Positions 60,213-64,000 of a stretch of 64,000 bases of DNA are shown one piece after another. The stretch comes from an uncultured Prevotella sp. Lineage in GTDB: Bacteria; Bacteroidota; Bacteroidia; Bacteroidales; Bacteroidaceae. The stretch is taken from contig CAJOHJ010000010.1 of NCBI GenBank assembly GCA_905234265.1, positions 1 to 64,000 of the forward strand, given 5' to 3'. The position numbers and the translations under genes were made by a program. Numbering within the stretch: position 1 is the stretch's first letter; each line of letters opens with the position of its first letter. A model generated the notes under the pieces. It did not search any database and was not told the origin of the DNA. It saw only the letters and a program-made list of their open reading frames with translations.

Positions 60213-63200
60213 TTAAGCCTTCGCAACTTCGCTCTTGTCTTCGCGTATCGTGCTGCCCATCACCAGGAAGGCTGTAGGAGCAGCAATGAACAGAGACGAA
60301 AGCGTTCCGAAGATGACGCCGAGAATCATTGCAAACGAGAACGAACGGATGCTGTCGCCGCCGAGCAGGAAGATGCACAGCAGCACTATCAGCGTCGTTA
60401 CAGAGGTGTTGATGGTACGTGCCAGCGTCTGGTTCAGAGAGTCGTTGAACAGCTGCTGACGGTCGCGCTTGCCATAAAGCTGGAAGTTCTCGCGGATGCG
60501 GTCGAAGACCACCACCTTGTCGTTGATTGAGTAGCCGATAACGGTAAGGATGGCGCCGATGAACACCTGGTCAATCTCCAGCGACATGGGAACCCAGCCC
60601 CACAGCACCGAGTAGAAGCCAATCACTACGAGTGCGTCGAGCGCAAGGGCTACGGTAGCACCTGTAGAGTAGGCAACATTGCGGAAGCGGATGAGGATGT
60701 AGAGGAAGATGGCTATCAGGGCGATGATCACTGAAACGATAGCACCGTAGGTGATGTCCTTAGCCACCGACGGACCTACCTTCGACGACTCGATGATGGA
60801 GCCGCCAGTACGTACATCGGGGTTCTTGAAGTCCTCAACGTTCGGCTGGCTGATGAAGCCGCCCTTCTTGAGAGCCTCATAGAGAATGGTCTCTGCCTTG
60901 TCGTCCACCTCTGGATTGTTGGACTCGATGTCCCAGTTGGTAGATATACGGATTTTCTTCTCGGCAGAAGCACCCAGTGCAATAACGCTGGTGTTGGCTT
61001 CCTGTCCAGCCTTCTCGCCAACGGTGTTTACAAACACGCCAGAGAGAGCCTTGCGGACATCCTCGACAGGCGTCTCCTTGTCGAGTGTAACCACGTAGTT
61101 GCGGCCACCCGTGAAGTCGATGCTCTGGCTGAGGCCACGAACGAAGAACGAGCAAATGAACACAACTGCTGCAACGCCCCAGATGAGGAAGCTCTTCTTG
61201 TAGCTGCCCATGAAGTTGAAGTGAGCGTTCTGCATGAGGTTCTTGGAATATCCTGTTACGAAGGTAAGGTCAAGCCACTTGTCCTTCTTGTGACGGTTCT
61301 CGTAGACAAGGCGTGTGAGGAACACGGCTGTGAAGAACGAGCAGAAGATGCCGATTATCCACGTCGTGGCGAAGCCCTTCACTGGGCCCGTACCGAAATA
61401 CAGCAGTATGAAGCCCGTCAGCAGAGAAGTGACGTTAGAGTCGAAGATTGCCGAGAAGGCATTGCTATAGCCCTTCTGCAGTGCTTCCTTCATGCCAAGG
61501 CCACGCCTCAATTCTTCCTTGATGCGCTCGTAGATAAGCACGTTAGCGTCGACGGCGGTACCCAGTGTCAGCACGATACCGGCAATACCCGGCATGGTCA
61601 GTGCCGCCTGGAACGATGTCAGAATGCCAAGCGTGAAGAAGAGGTTGAACAGCAGTGCTATATCAGCCAGCAGGCCTGGGATGAAGCCGTAAAGCATAAT
61701 CATGTAGACCATCAGCAGTACGAAGGCAACGATGAACGAGATGATGCCCTGGCGAATGGACTGCGCGCCCAGCGACGGGCCAACCACCTGCTCCTGAACG
61801 ATGCGGGTTGGAGCCGGCATCTTACCGGAATTCAGCGTATTGGCTAAGTCTTTTGTATCTTCGATGGTGAAGTTGCCGGTAATCTGAGAGTTGCCGCCGT
61901 CAATCTGAGTGAGGATGCGCGGAGCTGAGTAGACGGCATCGTCAAGCACAATAGCTACGCCGCGTCCAATGTTCTGCTTGGTAATCTGCGACCAGCGGCG
62001 TGCGCCGTCGGAGTTCATCTGCATAGATACTGAAGGGTGTCCCATCTGGTCGAAATCGTCGCGAGACGATGTGATGACGTCGCCCTCCAGCGGTGCACGG
62101 CCGTTAGGCTCGGTAATCTTCAGTGCATAGAGTGCGTAGATGTCGCCCTTGGTGTTCTGTCCGCCGAAGTCCTCAGGCTTTGCGCCCCAGCGGAGCTTGC
62201 ACTCTGCCGGCAGCACGCTGGCAGCGATGTCGCTATAGATGACACGGTTGACGTCGGCAGTGTCGCGTGCGTTGGCATATCCTACGATGGCCAGTCCCTG
62301 CGGCACAGGCTGCAGAACGGCAAGCAGCGGGTTCTGCTTCAGTGCGGCAGCCCTGTCCTGTGCGTCGGCAGTCTTGTCCTGTTTCTTGCCTGTGGCCAGC
62401 TTGGCAGCGAGAGAGGTCGCAGCAACGCTGTCGGTAGCCTCGGCCTTGTCGGCTGCAGCCTCGCCCTCAGCATTTGCCTGTGCAGTAGAGTCGGCCTCGG
62501 CAGCATTGCCGCCAAGAGCTGCATACTTCTGGTTCAGCTGGGCAAGCAGCGGATATATCTCCTGTGAATTATATGTCTCCCAGAACTCGAGGTTTGCAGA
62601 ACCCTGAAGCAGCTTACGCACACGCTCAGGCTCCTTGACGCCAGGCATTTCAACCATGATGCGTCCCGACTGGCCCTCCAGCTTCTGGATGTTTGGCTGT
62701 ACAACGCCAAACTTGTCGATACGGTTACGCACAACGTTGAAAGAGTTGTCCACGGCCGACTGTACTTCTGCGCGCAGTGCGCTCTCCACTTCCGAGTCGG
62801 TAGACTGTGTGCTGACCTTTCCCTTCATCTGCTGTGTTGCAAACACTGCTGCCAAGGGGCGTCCGTTAGCGTTCTGCTTCCAGTGCTTGATGAACAATGA
62901 GATGAAATCATCCTGGCTGGTTTCCTCCTCTTTCTTGGCGTCCTCCAGCGACTTGCGGTAAGCAGCGTCCGTCTTGTGGTCGGCGAGCACGTCAATAACG
63001 TCGGGCACGGAAACCTCAAGAATAACGTTCATGCCACCCTTCAAGTCCAGGCCCAGTCCGATTTCCATCTCGCGGCACTGCTTGAAAGTGTACGTCCAGC
63101 AGTACACCTTCTCGTTCATGATAGAGTCTAAGTACTCCTGTCCAGCCTCCTCGGTCATAGCTGCCGCCTTGTTCTCATGGTAGCGCGTTACAAACGAAAA

Positions 63201-63269
63201 GGAAAGATAGAAGCAGCAGACGAGTATCAGAACGACTGCGATAAATTTTACAATTCCTTTGTTTTGCAT
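60213..63269 (-). CDS. secDF: Fused protein translocase SecDF
   Basis: A 1018-aa inner-membrane RND-type accessory of the Sec translocon; uses proton motive force to pull exported proteins. SecD half: LGLDLKGGMNVILEVSVPDV, NVVRNRIDKFGVVQPNIQKL, GRIMVEMPGV and ITGNFTIEDTKDLANTLNSG, ending in TM helices with GTAVDANVLIYERIKEELR. SecF half: SIDFTGGRNYVVTL, GYSINDKVVVFDRIRENF and TINTSVTTLIVLLCIFLLGG. The Ala/Glu-rich insert (about residues 265-320) in the P1 region is a common Bacteroidetes feature. The -7 box TATATTTGC is at 63316-63324. Confidence 0.97.
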   Translation of the reverse strand: MQNKGIVKFIAVVLILVCCFYLSFSFVTRYHENKAAAMTEEAGQEYLDSIMNEKVYCWTYTFKQCREMEIGLGLDLKGGMNVILEVSVPDVIDVLADHKTDAAYRKSLEDAKKEEETSQDDFISLFIKHWKQNANGRPLAAVFATQQMKGKVSTQSTDSEVESALRAEVQSAVDNSFNVVRNRIDKFGVVQPNIQKLEGQSGRIMVEMPGVKEPERVRKLLQGSANLEFWETYNSQEIYPLLAQLNQKYAALGGNAAEADSTAQANAEGEAAADKAEATDSVAATSLAAKLATGKKQDKTADAQDRAAALKQNPLLAVLQPVPQGLAIVGYANARDTADVNRVIYSDIAASVLPAECKLRWGAKPEDFGGQNTKGDIYALYALKITEPNGRAPLEGDVITSSRDDFDQMGHPSVSMQMNSDGARRWSQITKQNIGRGVAIVLDDAVYSAPRILTQIDGGNSQITGNFTIEDTKDLANTLNSGKMPAPTRIVQEQVVGPSLGAQSIRQGIISFIVAFVLLMVYMIMLYGFIPGLLADIALLFNLFFTLGILTSFQAALTMPGIAGIVLTLGTAVDANVLIYERIKEELRRGLGMKEALQKGYSNAFSAIFDSNVTSLLTGFILLYFGTGPVKGFATTWIIGIFCSFFTAVFLTRLVYENRHKKDKWLDLTFVTGYSKNLMQNAHFNFMGSYKKSFLIWGVAAVVFICSFFVRGLSQSIDFTGGRNYVVTLDKETPVEDVRKALSGVFVNTVGEKAGQEANTSVIALGASAEKKIRISTNWDIESNNPEVDDKAETILYEALKKGGFISQPNVEDFKNPDVRTGGSIIESSKVGPSVAKDITYGAIVSVIIALIAIFLYILIRFRNVAYSTGATVALALDALVVIGFYSVLWGWVPMSLEIDQVFIGAILTVIGYSINDKVVVFDRIRENFQLYGKRDRQQLFNDSLNQTLARTINTSVTTLIVLLCIFLLGGDSIRSFSFAMILGVIFGTLSSLFIAAPTAFLVMGSTIREDKSEVAKA

Positions 63270-63315
63270 TTTGTTTATTTGTTGTTATGATTTGATTATT
63301 TCCGATTTTAAGCCT

Positions 63316-63324
63316 GCAAATATA
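63316..63324 (-). promoter_or_regulatory. secDF promoter -7 box
   Basis: TATATTTGC on the minus strand fits TAnnTTTG, about 47 bp before the secDF ATG. Confidence 0.5.
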
Positions 63325-63372
63325 GTTATTTTTCTCAATATGCAGAAATTTATCACTGAAAAACAACCATTT

Positions 63373-64000
63373 TTAAGGATTTCCGCCAATTTTTAGCCAA
63401 CAAACTACCGGATAATGGTCGCTGGCGTCGATTTTGGTGTCGATAACGCACAGGTGCGGCTCGATGTCGGGTGAACAGAACACGTGGTCGATGCGGAATG
63501 CGAAGGCCCTCTGGCTGAACGACAGGCCGATGCCGTTGCCGGCGGCAACAAAGCAGTCGGTGAGGCTCTGCGCCATGGCATGCCGCGAGTAGGACAGCGG
63601 ATTGTCGTTGAAATCGCCGCAGACAATGGCTTTGTAGCGGCTATGCTCCTGGACATACTGGGCAACGGTCCTTATCTGGCCGGAACGCTTCTCGTTGGCC
63701 TCGGCAAGCTTGACAAGCAGCAGTTTAGACTCTGCTCGCATGGAGTCGCGCTGCATTTCGCCGTAGAGCATCTGCCGGTACTGGCGGCGGTCGTTGCTGT
63801 TAAGGTGGCAGCTCTCGAAGTGGTTGTTGACAACTATCAGCGTGTCTTCGCCAACCTTAAGCCACCAGGCAACACTGCCGTTGCTGGCTGACTGATATTC
63901 AATGCGCTCGCGGCGGATGATGGGGAAACGCGTGTGAATGCCAAGGGCGTTCATGCAGGCAGCAGTGTTCACCAGCACCAGCGTGTCGTTGTAGGGCAGG
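63373..64000 (-). CDS. Endonuclease/exonuclease/phosphatase-family protein (partial)
   Basis: The C-terminal ~209 residues of a longer protein; the frame is open through the window edge (PYNDTLVLVNTAAC upstream of the first internal Met). Catalytic family motifs: VVNNHFESC, IVCGDFNDNPLSYSRHA (Asp and Asn) and ASDHYPVVCWL (Asp/His pair near the C-terminus). Members hydrolyse phosphodiesters (nucleases, sphingomyelinases, inositol phosphatases); this one cannot be narrowed further. It lies upstream of secDF on the same strand with a ~103-bp gap. Confidence 0.9.
   Translation of the reverse strand, partial: LPYNDTLVLVNTAACMNALGIHTRFPIIRRERIEYQSASNGSVAWWLKVGEDTLIVVNNHFESCHLNSNDRRQYRQMLYGEMQRDSMRAESKLLLVKLAEANEKRSGQIRTVAQYVQEHSRYKAIVCGDFNDNPLSYSRHAMAQSLTDCFVAAGNGIGLSFSQRAFAFRIDHVFCSPDIEPHLCVIDTKIDASDHYPVVCWLKIGGNP

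Overview
The window looks like chromosomal DNA of a Bacteroidales member, most likely Prevotellaceae. The support is a fused SecDF, a PorT-like outer-membrane protein of the type IX secretion system (T9SS), a BspA-type leucine-rich repeat protein, DUF4954 and DUF3244 proteins, and many copies of the Bacteroidetes promoter -7 box TAnnTTTG (usually TACCTTTGC) in front of tRNAs and operons. Most genes are GC-rich and housekeeping or carbohydrate-related. The stretch from about 12.0 to 21.7 kb is visibly AT-richer and looks foreign or decaying.

Layout. 0-2.3 kb: a 5'-truncated BspA/dockerin gene, then a gap with a nested inverted repeat, a short-repeat array and a candidate small RNA on the minus strand. 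2.4-6.4 kb (+): LacI-type regulator, purD, a membrane protein, a YqaA/DedA-like protein. 6.4-11.7 kb (-): an apparent operon hflX, zinc metallopeptidase, BASS transporter, surE, lpxB. 11.9 kb: tRNA-Leu. 12.1-21.3 kb: a TPR/HTH lipoprotein (+) convergent with a six-gene minus-strand operon encoding DUF3244, transglutaminase, Sel1/T9SS cargo, acidic secreted protein, lipoprotein and O-antigen-ligase/TPR. Three of those six genes carry an in-frame stop or frameshift. 21.7-29.7 kb: manC, an HhH envelope protein, an M16 peptidase, DUF4954. 30.1-43.6 kb: fucP, YfhO, tRNA-Ser, ferredoxin, porT, a two-gene corrinoid-type module, fucI, GH95 fucosidase, a TPR protein and an STN-alpha/beta-hydrolase fusion. 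43.7-48.5 kb: a GH31 glycosidase translationally coupled to a sodium/solute symporter, then an S1-domain protein. 48.6-55.1 kb (-): lipoprotein and outer-membrane protein, asnS, a pseudouridine synthase with a repetitive disordered N-terminus, purB, tRNA-Val. 55.4-64 kb: CE7-type esterase, lipoprotein flavodoxin, iron alcohol dehydrogenase, MaoC-like protein, HAD phosphatase, secDF, and a nuclease/phosphatase cut by the window end.

Functional themes. Fucose and xylose-type glycan use is spread over fucP, fucI, GH95, GH31, the SSS transporter and two esterase-like hydrolases; no SusC/SusD pair is visible. Envelope biogenesis (lpxB, secDF, porT, manC, YfhO) and purine synthesis (purD, purB) make up the core.

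The most unusual features are: (i) the decaying secreted-protein operon; (ii) six intergenic arrays of a 21-bp repeat built on GAGATAA/TTATCTC; (iii) a duplicated ~80-bp promoter cassette; (iv) an AT-rich leader motif abutting several start codons; (v) a candidate promoter-terminator small RNA near 2.3 kb. All functional assignments come from reading motifs and general family knowledge; no database search was run.
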